From assembly GCF_900496995.4 (NCBI RefSeq), contig NC_044006.1, forward strand, positions 19,738,214 to 19,802,213: DNA of 64,000 nucleotides, read 5' to 3'. The notes beneath the pieces are model-generated. The model did no database searches, was not told the DNA's origin, and worked only from the letters and a program-made list of their open reading frames with translations. Below, piece after piece: positions 26,441 through 39,511 of the stretch. This DNA is from Aquila chrysaetos chrysaetos. Taxonomy: Eukaryota > Chordata > Aves > Accipitriformes > Accipitridae. The translations under genes and the position numbers were made by a program. Numbering within the stretch: position 1 is the first letter of the stretch; the number at the start of each line of letters is the position of its first letter.

Positions 26441-28015
26441 GCTGCACCTGGTTAAGAACATCCGTGATTCGGCTCTGAACCAGGTGAAACAGTGCTGCTC
26501 CACACATATGGCTTCAGGGTGCAGGATGCCCTACAGACGTGTGAAAGGAGGGCTTCTTTCCCCATGGTTTGCTGTCTGGAGCTTACATTCAACACACTCT
26601 TTGATTATGCCAGGTAGAAATATCTATGGTAGCTTTATCTCTCACATGTCCTATGCCTCTTACTACAGCTCTGCAGGAGGGCAGGAGACCAGCAAGGGGT
26701 CTGGACAAATGTGGAAAACTGGAGGGAGGAGGAGGAGGCCAAAGGGAGCAGATATTTAAGATAAAATAGTCCTCAGAAATGTTCATGAGGGTATGGGAGC
26801 TGTGTCAGTATCCCGCATGGACTGAACACCCACATTTTGTGGCTCACTGGCAGGCCTGAACATTTTTGAGACAGAGTCCCAGGCTCAGGTTTATCCTTTG
26901 CCTCTTGCATTTAGCTGTAAATGCCGCAGGGGCAGAAAAAACAAAATCCTGAAGCTGAAATAAATTTCAACTTATATAAGAAAAACAAACAAGCAAAACC
27001 ACTCCAGGCTGCCTAAAGAACACTGCTCTAGTTATGTTATTAAAACAACTACTTTATTGCAGAAAAAGTGTTCACCCGCTCTCCCCCCGAGAGCTATCAC
27101 CACACTCTCATGGTGCACGTGTCCTTAACAGGGCCTATGAGCAAGCGGGTGAACACAGCCCCAAGGAGTCCATCCCATGCCAGCAAGAGAGGACCTGCAG
27201 GTCTCTGGCATGGGGGAGACCCCAGCTCTGGCAACACCTGGGAGGCAGAGGAGGGTCAGCTTGGGGTAGAAGCCTCTCGTTGTCCGGAGATGACTCATTG
27301 CCCTCTCTTAGAGCAGTCAGTGGGATGGAAAGAAGGACGCCATTGCATGCTTCCACAAACCCCAGGCAGCTCCAGGGTGGCCTGGGTCCCTTTGTGGCAC
27401 ACGGAGCAGAGCATGTAAATCCATAAGTTGCCTTTCTTGAATTGGGAAAGACAATAAAACCATGTGTTTGCAACATAAGCTCTTAAAAGAGCCCCCAGAA
27501 ATAGCAGCAAGGGTACCATAGCCAGGATTTGGAGCACATCCATGTGTGCAGCCATGCATGGCAGGGACCATGTACCTTGGGAAGCAGCTCTCAAGACAGT
27601 TTTGGTCCTGCCTTGGTGGTGCAGCTCAGCTGGACCAAGGCTTTCAGAGAGAAAGCCCCAACACCCGCTGAGGAGCTGATTTCGTTGCTCAAGAAGAAAG
27701 ACAGAGGATGTCCTTCCAAGTAGTGCATGAGGTTGCACTAATGTCCATCCTTATTGTTTTAGCGGTTCCCATATTTTCACCTCGTGGGCTTGTAGGGAAG
27801 CAATCAGCTTAGCAGTCAGGAGGCTCCATCCAGGTCCTTCCCATGGGAATGTCCTATAATCTCTTTCATGGCTTCCCACCGGTAAGAGAAGGGCACACTT
27901 GATGCTTGCAATGCTGAGTGAGCTACTGGGGAATCAGGTAAGATTTCTTGTCAGTGACCATAGAAGCAGGAGCTTTCAAGAGGGTTGGCTCAAGGCATTA
28001 GAAATGTTTGCGCTT

Positions 28016-28046
28016 GGGCAGGGGGGGTGTGGGGGGCGTGGGGGGG
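28016..28046 (+). other. G-quadruplex-like G runs
   Basis: Four G runs (3, 7, 6 and 7 bases) are separated by loops of two to three bases. This fits the usual G-quadruplex pattern. It is on the strand opposite to AOAH transcription, inside an intron. Confidence 0.7.
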
Positions 28047-29193
28047 TGGTGGTCCTGAGTTCCCTTGTGGGAGAACCGCTTTTCCTGGCAAGGATTTGGG
28101 ATTCTTCAGTGGACTGCGTTTTGCACACAAAATAATTAGACGAGTTCCCTGGGTCCAGAAATTTATCTTAATGCAGTATGTGCTGCTGAAGCATTCGAGA
28201 CTTTCTGGTTAGGGAGAACTGAAAAACAGCATTAAGATTCAGGCTTATCCTTGTGAGTGACAGCCACCCAAGCAAGGTACTTTTGAGATAAGACTGTGGT
28301 TTTGCCCTTAAATTACTTCATTTTGCCTACAGGTGTTGCAGCACTTGATTTCAAAATACTGCTCTGATGTAAGGCCTCTCCCACAAGTAAACACATCAGT
28401 GTGAGCTGAAATTAATGACATTCATAACTCCACTTTCTCTTGTCATTCTCTGCTGAAGTCATGCAGATATTTCAGTGCATTTCTTCACATTTCCTTTCTG
28501 AGCCAGGCTATGAAATTAAAACCGACCAAGAAGCAAGCCATCTTGTAGGCATGTTTGTTTTGGGCTCTGCCGTAAGAACTTTAAGGTGTCTGGGTGAGCA
28601 CCGGGGACCTCACATGGTCGCCCTGGGAGGCAGCAGCCAGGGATGGCCTCTGCCCACGTGGGATCTCTGGAAGCTGATGTTGGCCATGGTTCATCATGTC
28701 AGAGCATAGCAAGCGGACATTAATGTTAGGATTCTTGCTGCTTTGAATCTGGGTATTTTAGGGAGCACACCCTGCTCCCCTAGAATACACAAATACACAG
28801 TAATATCCTTGGATGTGCACACAGCTGCTGGATGTCCTGACAGCACGGGTACCCCAGCTGTGCATGCATATACCACAGAGGGATCAGCCAGCCTCATGTA
28901 ATTTGTGCAAAGCTTTTGCAGCTCTCCTTTGCCACAGAGACCTCCTCCAGTCCCTTATAACAGTGTCTGGCATAGTCCAAACACAGCTCTTCACCATCCT
29001 TCTGCATAAGGTTCATGGGCCTGACCTGCCACATTCTGCAGGGCAGTGATTCCCCTGTCCCCATGACCCCAATCCAAATAAATAACCCCCGCCAGCCAAT
29101 GTTTCAGCCATACGCCTGCTTTCCAGCCACATGCTGTTACATGCCCAGCGTTTGGGCCACTAGCATACGGGGCCAGCTGGTGAGTGAGCACAC

Positions 29194-29233
29194 CACATGC
29201 ACGTACTCACACGTGCTACGTGCACGTACACGC
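29194..29233. promoter_or_regulatory. ACGT-rich palindromic cluster
   Basis: Four ACGT cores (29201, 29211, 29218, 29224) occur within 27 bp. They include an E-box CACGTG at 29210-29215 and a perfect 12-bp palindrome TACGTGCACGTA at 29217-29228. Such cores are bound by bHLH and bHLH-PAS factors, but any role here is inference. Confidence 0.3.
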
Positions 29234-32061
29234 AGAGCTGGATCCACAGTGCAGGAGTTCAGCTCCAGCTCACCGCAGAGGGGCCGTATGCCCGGGACAC
29301 GAGGACTAGAGGTGTTGCACGCTTACATACTATTTTTAGGGCTGAAGGGGTGCAGCTGCACTTTGGTGATGGTAGCCTTACAATAAGGGAACATTATGCT
29401 CTCGCTGGTGCCAGTGTTGCTTTGTACAAGTTCCCTTCCTGGTGGCTGCCTGCTCCCCCTGCTTTGCTGCTGTCACCTTTCTGTTTGTTGCAGAAGCCAT
29501 AACTGCAAAGCTGGGAAAGAGAGCCTGGAGAAATGGTGTCTTACCCCAAACGCAACTAATACGTGCAAAAACTGTATAGCATTTGAGACTGCTGGAGCTC
29601 ATTATTTTCTTGTCTGAATTTTTTTTGTTCCAGGTCTATGTGTCCCACATTGTGTCCCACACTTACACCACAGTGGGCTGAGAGATACTGTTGCCATCTG
29701 TCTTTATTTTTCTAACCCCCCCTCTTTGGACACCACAATGTGGAGACTACTGGGAACATGTAACACAGGCTGCCAATTTCATTATCTTTCTCCTCTATAA
29801 ACATCCACATTACTCATTGCCCCGCTCTTCATATGGGATGAAATACTAGCATTTTAACAATGCTTTGGCTAAGAGCTGTGTCTCCGGTGTGCTTAGCACA
29901 CTGCTTTCTCTTGAAGGTAAAATACAGGATAAGACCAGAAAGGCTCTATTACTGCAGTTTAAAGCTGTCCTTGAAGAGGTTTTTATTTGTCAAGCCCTAG
30001 GTTTGAAGTCAAGCCCATCGGATGCTCTGCATCCTCTGTAACCTCTGTGGGTACATCAGAACCAGGGCAGCTACACACAGTGACTGGACGCTGAAAAAAA
30101 TCTCTCTCCACTGTACATCCCACTCGATGGAAACAGCATGGAAACAACATGTTGCTACAGAAGCTGCAGCATTTTTCCTTGCTGGAGTCACAGGGATCAC
30201 TACAGCCTGATAGCCTCTTTTGATGCTGCAAATGTTTTGGAAGGAAACAGACAGTAGAGAGAATTTGAGCAGACAAAAGTGTCTCTGCCAGGTAATGGAT
30301 GCTGGGATAAAAAGACAGCAGAGTTTCAAGTAATGAATACTGTTTTGGAACATACAAATGGGTGAGGCAAGGCCAAAATGGTTTAAATTTGTGGAAAATT
30401 TCTTTTTGCTTCAGGCAAGAATAGAAAGCAGTGTTAGAGACAGGGGACGTGAAAGGACTAACCTGCAGAATGAGGAATAAAACAAAGGAAAAAGAGGGTG
30501 CTTTTAGCAAAGCTAGTAAAACAGCAGAATGGAAATATGTACACAACAGAGCCTGGGCCAAGCCTAGGAGAAGACACCTCAAAAGTCTCTCCGACAGGAG
30601 CCACAGAACTTCAGCAAAGGCACTGTTTGGGTTGGGGGGGGCTCATGATCCTTGGGGTGGTTGTAATGATACCTCCATAAACTTCTCAATAAACAGATGC
30701 CCAGGACAGTCTTGTCAGCAAGTTGCAGGAGGTCCGTGACTGTTTTTCCCACTCAGTCGAAGGGTGATGGCGTTACTTTTGAGGATTTGTGTGTCCTTCC
30801 CATAACAGGAGGATGGTGCTGAGGGCAGGTTTGGCAGTTCTGGGCAGGGGCACAGAGAGCATGAGCACCAGAAGGAGACGCCAAGGGTGAGCATTTCATG
30901 GGAGGCTGTTTCTGTGTGCTGCTTGCACGTGGCCAGGGAGATGGTGGTGCCAGGGAAGGACCTAAAAGGTGGCCCCTGTGGTCCCACTTCTGCCCTGGCT
31001 GAGGGGTCCCAGGTGCTAGAGCACAACACCCGACGTGCAAAGTTTCAACCCCAACACTTGCTGTTAGGCAAAGTTTTAGGAGAGCAAATCCAGGATATTT
31101 TAATGGCAAAGTCTGACAGCCTGCATCATAGCTCCAACTTCATTATACAACCTGCAGGTGAGACTTTTCAAAAGCTTTGGAAGGGGCCTTCGCTGAGTGT
31201 CCGTCATTTATTAAAATGAGTGTTTTGAAACTCTCCGCATCAGTCAGATTTATTTCTTCTGCTTGAAAGAAAACCTGAAGATTCATCATGGTGAAAATAA
31301 TGACACACTAACAACAGCACTTGGACCACCTGCAAAACCAAAACTGCAGTATGGATGTGCTGTGCATTGGCCTGGTTGCAAGGTGTTTTCTGCCTTCCTG
31401 CTACCGGGAGAAAGGGAAGCATCCAACTAGTGACCTCTTGGCATCCCTGTGAGCGTTGCTAATGGATAGTGCCCGAACTATTAGTTTTGAAAGCTTTGGT
31501 TCATTCTCCTGCTGAGCTTATGATGCGAATAAAGCCAGAAAGAAAACACCTTGTCAGGAGAGCACAGCAAAGACTGCAGGCAGTGTGCAGCAGAGGCAGG
31601 GTGAAAATAGACCTCAACAGGGGACTACGTTGTCATTCTTCAGAAAAGGTAAACCAGCCACGCTCTACCTCCTGACAGGAGGTGACACACTGGCTAGGAC
31701 AGATATACATGCTTTTAAACTCTTTTTTTTCCCCTCCTGTTGTTGTTATACTTCATTTCATCTGCTAAGCTAGAAATATTCAACTTCAGACATGCCATTG
31801 GTCACTTTATTACTGGCTTGTAAAAGAAAGAAAGAAAGACAAGCTTCGAATGAGGACTGGTAGGTGGTTATGACAAATACAGGTAATGCAACAACCAGTA
31901 TTTTCAGCAGAAAAATAAGAATAAAGCACAGACCAATAGCAAAGAAAAATGCCATCATGGGGAAGTGCAAAGCAATGAGACTTGAATGCCCAAGCAGCCA
32001 GCAGTACTCTAAAGAAGTCAAGTTTATGATACTACAAATGTTAATTTGGTTTACACCTTAC

Positions 32062-32136
32062 CCATTGCAGACATCATTCCCAATCGTAGCATAGATAACT
32101 ATGGCTGGATTGTCCAACAGCTGGTTTCTGGCCAAG
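32062..32136 (-). CDS. AOAH: AOAH exon with GND motif
   Basis: This 75-nt exon, phase 2 at both ends, has acceptor TCTTTTAG and donor GTAAGG. The translation is LARNQLLDNPAIVIYATIGN then DVCNG. Human AOAH has LSRNKVLDYPAIVIYAMIGN then DVCSG. The Gly-Asn-Asp triplet corresponds to the conserved Asn block of SGNH hydrolases, which helps form the oxyanion hole. It is intact. Confidence 0.97.
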
Positions 32137-33134
32137 CTAAAAGATAAATACACAGCTATATTAGTGGGGAAATACGTTCTCAGTGTCTGAACCACACACC
32201 GTGCTTGTATGAGATCACATCTGGAAGTAGCCTTTTTAGATTTGGCCAGTGCTTAGATGACTATGCTTCTATGTTTGGGAGAGGGAATTTGGGGTTTTTT
32301 TTCACTATGGTTTTATATTTTAGCAAAGTTTCTTAAATATAGGTGTTTTCACTTCTCCTTTTTGCCCCTTGTGAACTTGTCTTTTTCACTGTTTTTCCTG
32401 CTGGCTTTCTATCTTCTTTGTATTATTCAAAAGCCAAATCAAGTAGTTTCATTTTGGGGCAAAGACATAAGATGGAAAGTTTTTAATCATCAGAGATGGG
32501 AGAGGAAGACTATGTCTGGCTGACAACTAAGTTTATGTATGTGTAGGATTGGGCTCAAGGTCAACTCAGGGTGTGGTTTGAAGTACACTGCTAGAGGGCA
32601 AGGATTCATTACTACTTTTTCTGGAGGAGAGAACAATAAATCCCTTAGGATGTGAACTATATCAGCATCAAGCAAACTAAATCAAACCCAACTACCCCAC
32701 AGCCCACCCAAATTCATCTGAAAAGGAGACTTGCTGCCTCTCGCTATCCAGTAGCTACTCAATCATATCCATATGGAGATAACACAGTGGACCTGCCTGC
32801 GTCTATCTACATTGCTACCAATCAGGAGTAATGCAGTTAGGGGCACCCAAAGCACAGATTTAGGGAAAGGCTTAGTCTCTTCCCTAAAATGACTGGAAAT
32901 GCTCTGTTGGCTTAACTGGGCCAAGATCAAGGCCCTGGAGATGGTGATATCAACACTTTAAAAAGAAGAAACAGCCAGTACTTCAGAGCACAGTGGCCAA
33001 GGGAAGCTGTGCTTTTTAGGACACTTGTGGATAATATGTTCCTTACAGTGCTTTGCTTGTTTCTTTTGAAGAAGTAGGACTCCAGCAACGCTGCTGTACC
33101 CCCAGTCAGCATTTGAATCCCATTAAACGCTCAC
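32137..33134 (-). other. AOAH: AOAH intron
   Basis: A 1.0-kb intron with GTGAGC donor and TCTTTTAG acceptor. I see nothing else in it. Confidence 0.85.
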
Positions 33135-33171
33135 CTTTTTATTAAATAGAGGAGGTTTCCTGAAGAACCAC
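33135..33171 (-). CDS. AOAH: AOAH small exon (37 nt)
   Basis: This exon runs from phase 1 to phase 2, with acceptor GTGATCAG and donor GTGAGC. With the flanking split codons it reads GGSSGNLLYLIKS, which aligns without gaps to human GASSRNLKKFIES. It is too short to be found by open-frame length. Its identity rests on the fit of both phases and the alignment. A second AG nine bases inside the exon could produce a variant lacking three residues. Confidence 0.88.
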
Positions 33172-36100
33172 CTGATCACACGTAGTGGGAATAAGAGAAA
33201 TAGTACAACATCATTACAGTGACAAACAAAATGAAGTGCAAACCCCGGCTTCATTGCATATTTCCAAGAATGTAGAAGCATTAAAAATAAAAATGGAACA
33301 TTTTGGGTGCTGGCATTAGGAAGTAAAGCTATATCCAGGGAACCTGCTGCCTCTTACCTGAGTCCCACCTTCAGACTGTAGAAAAATCAAACACTTTTAA
33401 GTGCTGGGTTGTTTGGATCTGGCTTTTAATCCAGATCTGGCAGCTTCTTCCCATCTGTTGAACATAGTAGTCTCTTGTAAACCAGCCAACCTGACTTGTC
33501 AACAGTCAATCTATCTACTTTTAACTTTCCCTATAAATTGCAGAGGGAACTGTTCTCACTCTTCTGAGAGAGTAAGTGTCTCACAGCTATACCACGTTGG
33601 GACTGATTCAGGTCCTAAACATAGGCACCAAGTGCCATTTTTGACATCCCAGAGTATCCAAGACACCTGCAGCAGGGCTGGCAGATACAACACAGGATGC
33701 CTGAGAGATTGTGCACTTCTGGAGAGGCAGCTGGAGGTGGGAAAGATACTGTGAAGCATCTTAAATAGCACTAGACACCAACGTTTGGGTGTCTGCATTG
33801 CTCTCCCCACGAGTGGCAGACTTAGGAAAAATAGTATTAGGCCAGCTGCACCCCTCCCAAGAAGCTCTGCATTTCAATGGCAATTCACCCAAATGCTTAG
33901 ATGCAAATCTGTCCTCCTCCAGGAAAAGAGCTAGCTACACCTAAGCATCTGTGAGCGTCTACAGTCTTTCATTTATGTCTTGAATGAGAAAAGCATTCCC
34001 AGTTAGGAAAGCTTTTATGCATAAAACTTACTAGCGAGTCTTTAAAGGCTATGCATATACATCCCAGCTATCCACAGTGCACAAATCAAGCTCCATCACC
34101 TGCAATGCAAGAGTGATAGCAAACAAGGAGCCAAAAAAGGCTTTATGCTTTGTTCAAGATTAGACTAGGACTGTGATTGCAAGAAGATAATCTCACAGCA
34201 GTGTACAAAACCATAAACTTCAGAGAAGCAGGTCCTACAGGTTGTACTTGCTTCTATTTTGCAGTATTTTCACTCTCTCCTCTTGTCTCATTCCTTCTCC
34301 TCTTGTATTACACTCCCTCTATTCTTTGCTCAGCTCTTCCCTGGTCTTTCTCTCTTCTCTTTTCTGCACTATGCCTCTGAAGCTTGCTTTGAGGAACAAA
34401 TCCTGTCCTCCCTGCAGCTCCTGGGGGGAAACTTGTGGACAGAACATCATTAAATCCCTGCTGGATTGGTATAGGGGAAAGATCTAAGAGATAAACCCCT
34501 AAGGTAGCAGTAATACACTTTGCTTTTTAATAGTGGTGCCTTTGTTATTATCACTCACAGTGATGCCAGCCGCATATATCAAGGAATCCTTTATGTTTTA
34601 AATAATCCAGTGCTTCCAAGCTAAAAATGAATATATCTGCCTGCTGCTTCTCTCCTGAGGGTTGCTGGTCCATTCAAAATCCAGCCCTTCTGTCGAGAAG
34701 CTCTTTTCAGTAGAATAAGAGCCCCACAAAATCCTTAGAAAATACAGCTTGGAACATAACTACTGCCAGTTGCTTTTTTTTCCTGTTTAATAGCCCTTCT
34801 TTCAGCTAGAGTTCAACATCCCTCTGTCAAGCCATTCTGCCGCGTGGCTCCCCTGACTGGGACTGCAGTTCCAGCACAAATAAACTATTGGGATCTCTAG
34901 AAATTAAAAACATATTTACAAAAAAGTAAGAAGCTGTTCTTGGGTATGTATTACTTCCACAAGCGTAAGCATTAGCAGAGTTACAACTCAAGTAGAAACA
35001 TCAGGAAAATAAAGGGCTCTTTTAGAGAACTGTTTTCAGGGGTAAATTGAGTCTTCAAGGAAGTTTTTTGTGATACAGGGATGCAGTCTGTGATGAAAAC
35101 ATTCAAGAGAGAAAAAGAGATGAAGCAGAACAGTTACGCTTACACTGTTGAATGTCCTGGCAGCTATTTCTGAATCTCCCCTGTCCCCCTCTCTGTTTTC
35201 AGACTGGTGGGGTTTTTTTAGTATTTGTTGAGGAGTCAGGGTTGGGTTCTGCTTGTGAGCAACCCCAAATTTCATAAACCTTGGAATACTTGAGCTGCAC
35301 TTCTTGATTTTCTTGCTCTTAGACCTTGTGGTTGACAAGGAGCAGCACTAACATGCACTGAAAGAGTCTGGGTCCAGATAGCACCAAAAGTGCTGTGTGA
35401 ACAAGAATGGATTATTGACTTCCAACCTTTTGCTCCCTTATGCTGTAAAAGCAATGGAAACGTAAAAGTGCGAAGCAAGAAGTCTCTGGGTTTCCCCAAA
35501 TGAACTCCAGGTGGACTAGAATTTCCAAGACAAATTAAGAAAAAAGATAAAATTTAGTATTTCTTAACTGGTTTTGAAGCCAATGTGAGATATCTGCTGC
35601 TTGATGGGTCAGTGAGCCAGAGCATGTGTTAACAAGGCCTAATTTTTCTGGTCAAAGGCAAGAATCCCAAAGAGACAGATCAGACTACAAATGGCAAAGG
35701 AATATACAATACCCGTGTTTTGAAATAGCATATATTATCCAAGTATCTCATGCAAAACATGGATGACAATCACAAGATTGTTCTGCAATTATTTAGAAAT
35801 TCTGAGGGTATTCACTTTCCCTGTATTTACCTAATGATTTTTTGGAATATTTTAGCAACTGATTTTACTATCAGGATGCTTCTATCAAAACATGGGATAT
35901 TCAACAAGTGCTGGAGAACATTTAGAAGAACTTTCTGACTCTACACCAGAGCATTGATGGCCAGCCCTCACACCTGAGGATCCTGCTCACCCAGTCAAAA
36001 ACCAGAAATAGCACACGGCCTACAAACCTGTGCAAAGCTGCTGGAAGGCAAGACACCAAAACCATATTGAAACAATAAACCAGTAAAAATTATATGTAGG

Positions 36101-38659
36101 AAACTGTTCAGCAAGCCACTTTGATGGAAAACTTTGGTTAGGACTGTGAGCTGCTTGTTGTGCAGCCACAAGCTGAAAGCAGTAACAGTGGCACAGAACA
36201 GATTTGTTACACATTATTAACGTATATCTCATATACCAAGTGTCTTGTGGGGTGCCTGGTGAGCAAAGCTGATCACCCAAAATGAACGTCAGCAAGTCTG
36301 ATGTGAATATGTTCATGGGTAACATACACGGAGAGCTGAGACCCTCCCTGGCCCTGGCTGAGCACCCTACCCTACAGCCAGCTGCCGAGGAGGTTCCACC
36401 ACCTCCAGGGGATAATGGGATTATTTTAAGAAAGGGAAGGCAGAAATCCCACTAGCATGGAGGTAGGGGAAGCCTTCCTCCAGGGTGAAGACGCATGTCC
36501 CGAGAAGGGCAATGGGGGAAAGTCCCTCCATGCTGAACAATGACACAGCACTGGTGCTTCTGCAGGGTGGGTGGAGACAAGCATTGCTCTCTGTCTCCGC
36601 CTTGGCTTGCCATCCCTGGGCTCTGGTTCTCGGCTGCACACCTCCCCCATCAGAACCACATCTCTAGTGTCTCATCCTCTCTTTGCATATATGTAGGGCT
36701 GTGAAGCGTCATTTTCAGAGGAAGGTTAAGTTGTCCCAGGTGGGGCTAGGGCAGGTTGGCGGCCAGCTTTTTGCTTTACTGACACTGAGAGCGACCATTT
36801 AAATCCTCCCATTCGGGGAAACTATTACGCCAAATGAGGCAATAAAAGAGAACCTTTACAATGCAGTGTCAGTGCGATGATTAAGAGAAGATACTGAGGG
36901 AAGATATGCTGGGATTTTTCTATCACTTGTAATTTTTCCCTTTTTAAAATTCCCTTCTCAATTTTCTTCAGAGTCTTTTGCCCTGACACACGCTCACTTC
37001 CTTTTATATCCTGCAGGTGTCTGTAGTGTAAGTGGAAAGGAGACATGTGAAGTGAAGAGAAAAAGGAACAATGCACACAGTGAGAGATTTTTTAAATTTT
37101 TTTTAAATCTATGAGGAAATTGGGGAAAAGGAAGAGCAGAAAGTACAACCCCCATCAACATAAAGAGAGCAGAACAAGGTAATAGGGTATCAGGTACTGA
37201 CATGAACTGGATATAAATGTGAAGAATGATTGACACCTAGTCATCCATTGACCATTTGGTTTGGCCATTTTTTTATTCTCTCACCAGAAAGCACATCTGG
37301 AGGACTACAATAATGCGAGCCACCAACTCTAGTGCCCTGCGACTTACAGATGAGAAAGTCAGAAGTGCCCAACCCATGACACCAAACACATTGTAAAACA
37401 CTTGTGCATAAGACCTGAAGACTCAGGAGCACCATGTGTGCCACAGCAAAGAGGAGGGTGTATAAGAGGCATTGCCAGTGGCATTGGTGCTGGCACCAGG
37501 AGGCAACTTTTTAGGCAAAAATGCCCACCTGAGCCTGGAAGTGATCCTTGCATCACGCTACCAGTGTGCGCAACCTCTTCTGCCTGGTAAGATCTCTGTC
37601 TGTCGGAGGTGGAGGGCTGGGGCAGAGCCTTTCTGATCCTAAATCTTGCAGGAAATCCCAAGCATTTAACAAGTTTCTAAGTAGCACTAGGGGCAGCAGT
37701 GCTCCTCACTTCCAGTCGACATGACTCATCTGTTGGAGAGGAAGAGCATCCCATAAAGCGAAATTATCTACCCGAGGAGAATAAATTTTTCCAAGCTTCT
37801 GCAGCCAGTTTTCTGAAGCACGAAAATTAATTAAATACAATAGAAACACAATGTGATAATCACAGAATAATCAAGTATCTTTTAAACCTGCTGTTGGGGA
37901 CATCACCTAATCCAACACACAAAAGCTAACATCATAAACCTTAATTTCTAAGGGAGATTACTGTTATCCCTTCACACAAGCCTTTGACAAATTTAATCAA
38001 ACTCTTTCTTCAAACAACTCAGGATTTCTTTTTTGCCCCCCCATTCCTCCAATTTGAGAGCTATTCTAGGTTTTCACTCCTTGATAGTAAGCTTTTTTTA
38101 AAATTTCCCCTCCAAACAGAGGTAGGATTAATGAAAACCCATGTTCTTGTACCAGAACTATCCTTCAGTTTAAACCATTCTTCCCACTTTGTGGTGTTTA
38201 TGCTTCAAAAGGATTCAAAACCGTAATCACTTTTAATTTTTGCTTTGCTCAGTTGCCAAGGTGCCTTAACAGTCCTTCAGAAGTCTCCATTGCCCTAATC
38301 TTCCCCAAAGCCCTTCTCTGTGTCTATTCCCACCAAAGTCGGTCCTCCCTAGGCAAAGGGGACCAAATTCTGAGGTATTATGAGTGGCTTATAGGAGGAA
38401 GGACTGTCTCCCTGCCTCTAGAGAAAATGCTGTGTGTGAAACATCTTGCAATGTCTTTAGTCTCTTTCCAGCTCTATTCTTCACTCCCGGCTGTTCCTTG
38501 AAATTCCCCTTTGCACCCCAACACCACTTTCCCTCCACCACCTCTGGCTGATGAGCCACTAGTTTACAGACAAGAGTCTCTTCGTTAGCTCTGACATGCA
38601 TGTCTTGTACAATTGTATTTGTTGCAATTGCTGTCGCTGCTGTTCCCAAGCTCATCTAA

Positions 38660-39065
38660 ATTATTCCTGTGTGAGGATGTGGCCCACTCCAGGATGGTTA
38701 ATACTTGCAATTTTGCATCATTCACAGATGCCATCAAGCTCGCACCTTGGGCTTTGCTCTAAGGTCACCACTCCAAATGTTAAGCAGCGTCAGCCTCAGG
38801 AGAGATGCGTGAGGGACACGGCTTCTCACTCAAATCCACTGCTCTTCCTTGCTTAGCTGGTTCTCTACCCACCTCTTATTTCCTGTATTAACCTTCTTCT
38901 TCTTCACTGTACACAAACATTTCCTGTGAGGTACCATGCAAGACACTTTCCTTAATTCTAAGTAGATTAGGTCTGGTGCATATACCCTTAGCAACACAGG
39001 ATGCTATTTCATAGAAAGAAGATGTTAAGCCAGCCTCACAAAATTAGTTGATTAAAACTTAACAG
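38660..39065 (-). mobile_element. Old CR1-type LINE fragment (reverse transcriptase region)
   Basis: The text has the order of a CR1-family LINE read antisense. It includes GCATCATTCACAGATGCCAT, a block ending in GTTCTCTACCCACCTCTTAT, then TGTGAGGTACCATGCAAGAC and CTAAGTAGATTAGGTCTG. It closes with an AAGAAGATGTTAAGCCAGCC stretch. The element is strongly diverged and has no intact reading frame. The family call is from memory; a repeat library search would settle the exact subfamily and limits. Confidence 0.6.
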
Positions 39066-39490
39066 TGTTAAGTTTTGTCCCAGTTTTGGTTTACCTGTGT
39101 GTCCTTGATTACTGCTTTAAAATCTGTTCTAAGAGTACATTAAGATGCCTGCACCACTGACCTCCCCGGTTTTGCAAGAGGACTTCTGTTTGCTGGTCTC
39201 ACGCTCCAAAGGATGTCACACGACATCATGGACGCCATTGCTATGAGACTGATGACTGTTTTGTGCCCACTCTGCCTGCTGGTGTAGCAGCCCCGTGTGT
39301 CCCCCATGCTACTGTGGGGTGCAGTGTAGGGCCCTCCCGGCATCCCCTGTGGGACTGCAGAGCAGGGGGGGTGCAAGCAAGCAGGGACCATGCCACAGCC
39401 TCTGGAGGAGATGGAGGGCAGACTTTTTAGCTCCATCACTACTAGTGACATCCTTCTAAATCCCCCCTTTTGGCCATGGCCCCAGAAAAG

Positions 39491-39511
39491 CCCCCCCCCC
39501 CCCCCCCCCCC
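39491..39511 (+). repeat. Poly(C) tract, 21 bases (G21 in AOAH sense)
   Basis: An uninterrupted run of 21 C, 263-283 nt past the donor of the AOAH exon at 39774-39856. In the pre-mRNA it is a long G run. Confidence 0.95.

Larger units (their letters stand above)
25936..32061 (-). other. AOAH: AOAH intron
   Basis: A 6.1-kb intron. It holds an LTR fragment (26113-26440), a G-quadruplex-like block (28016-28046) and an ACGT-rich palindromic cluster (29194-29233). It also has the longest open frame in the window, 199 codons on the reverse strand at 29983-30582, without similarity or splice context. A short AAAG repeat lies near 31823. Confidence 0.8.

Noticed and set aside
37830..37930. Possible CR1 3' end in reverse orientation (AATCACAGAATAATCAAG ...)
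   Set aside because: Only the first words resemble CR1 and the rest diverges. I could not support it beyond suspicion.
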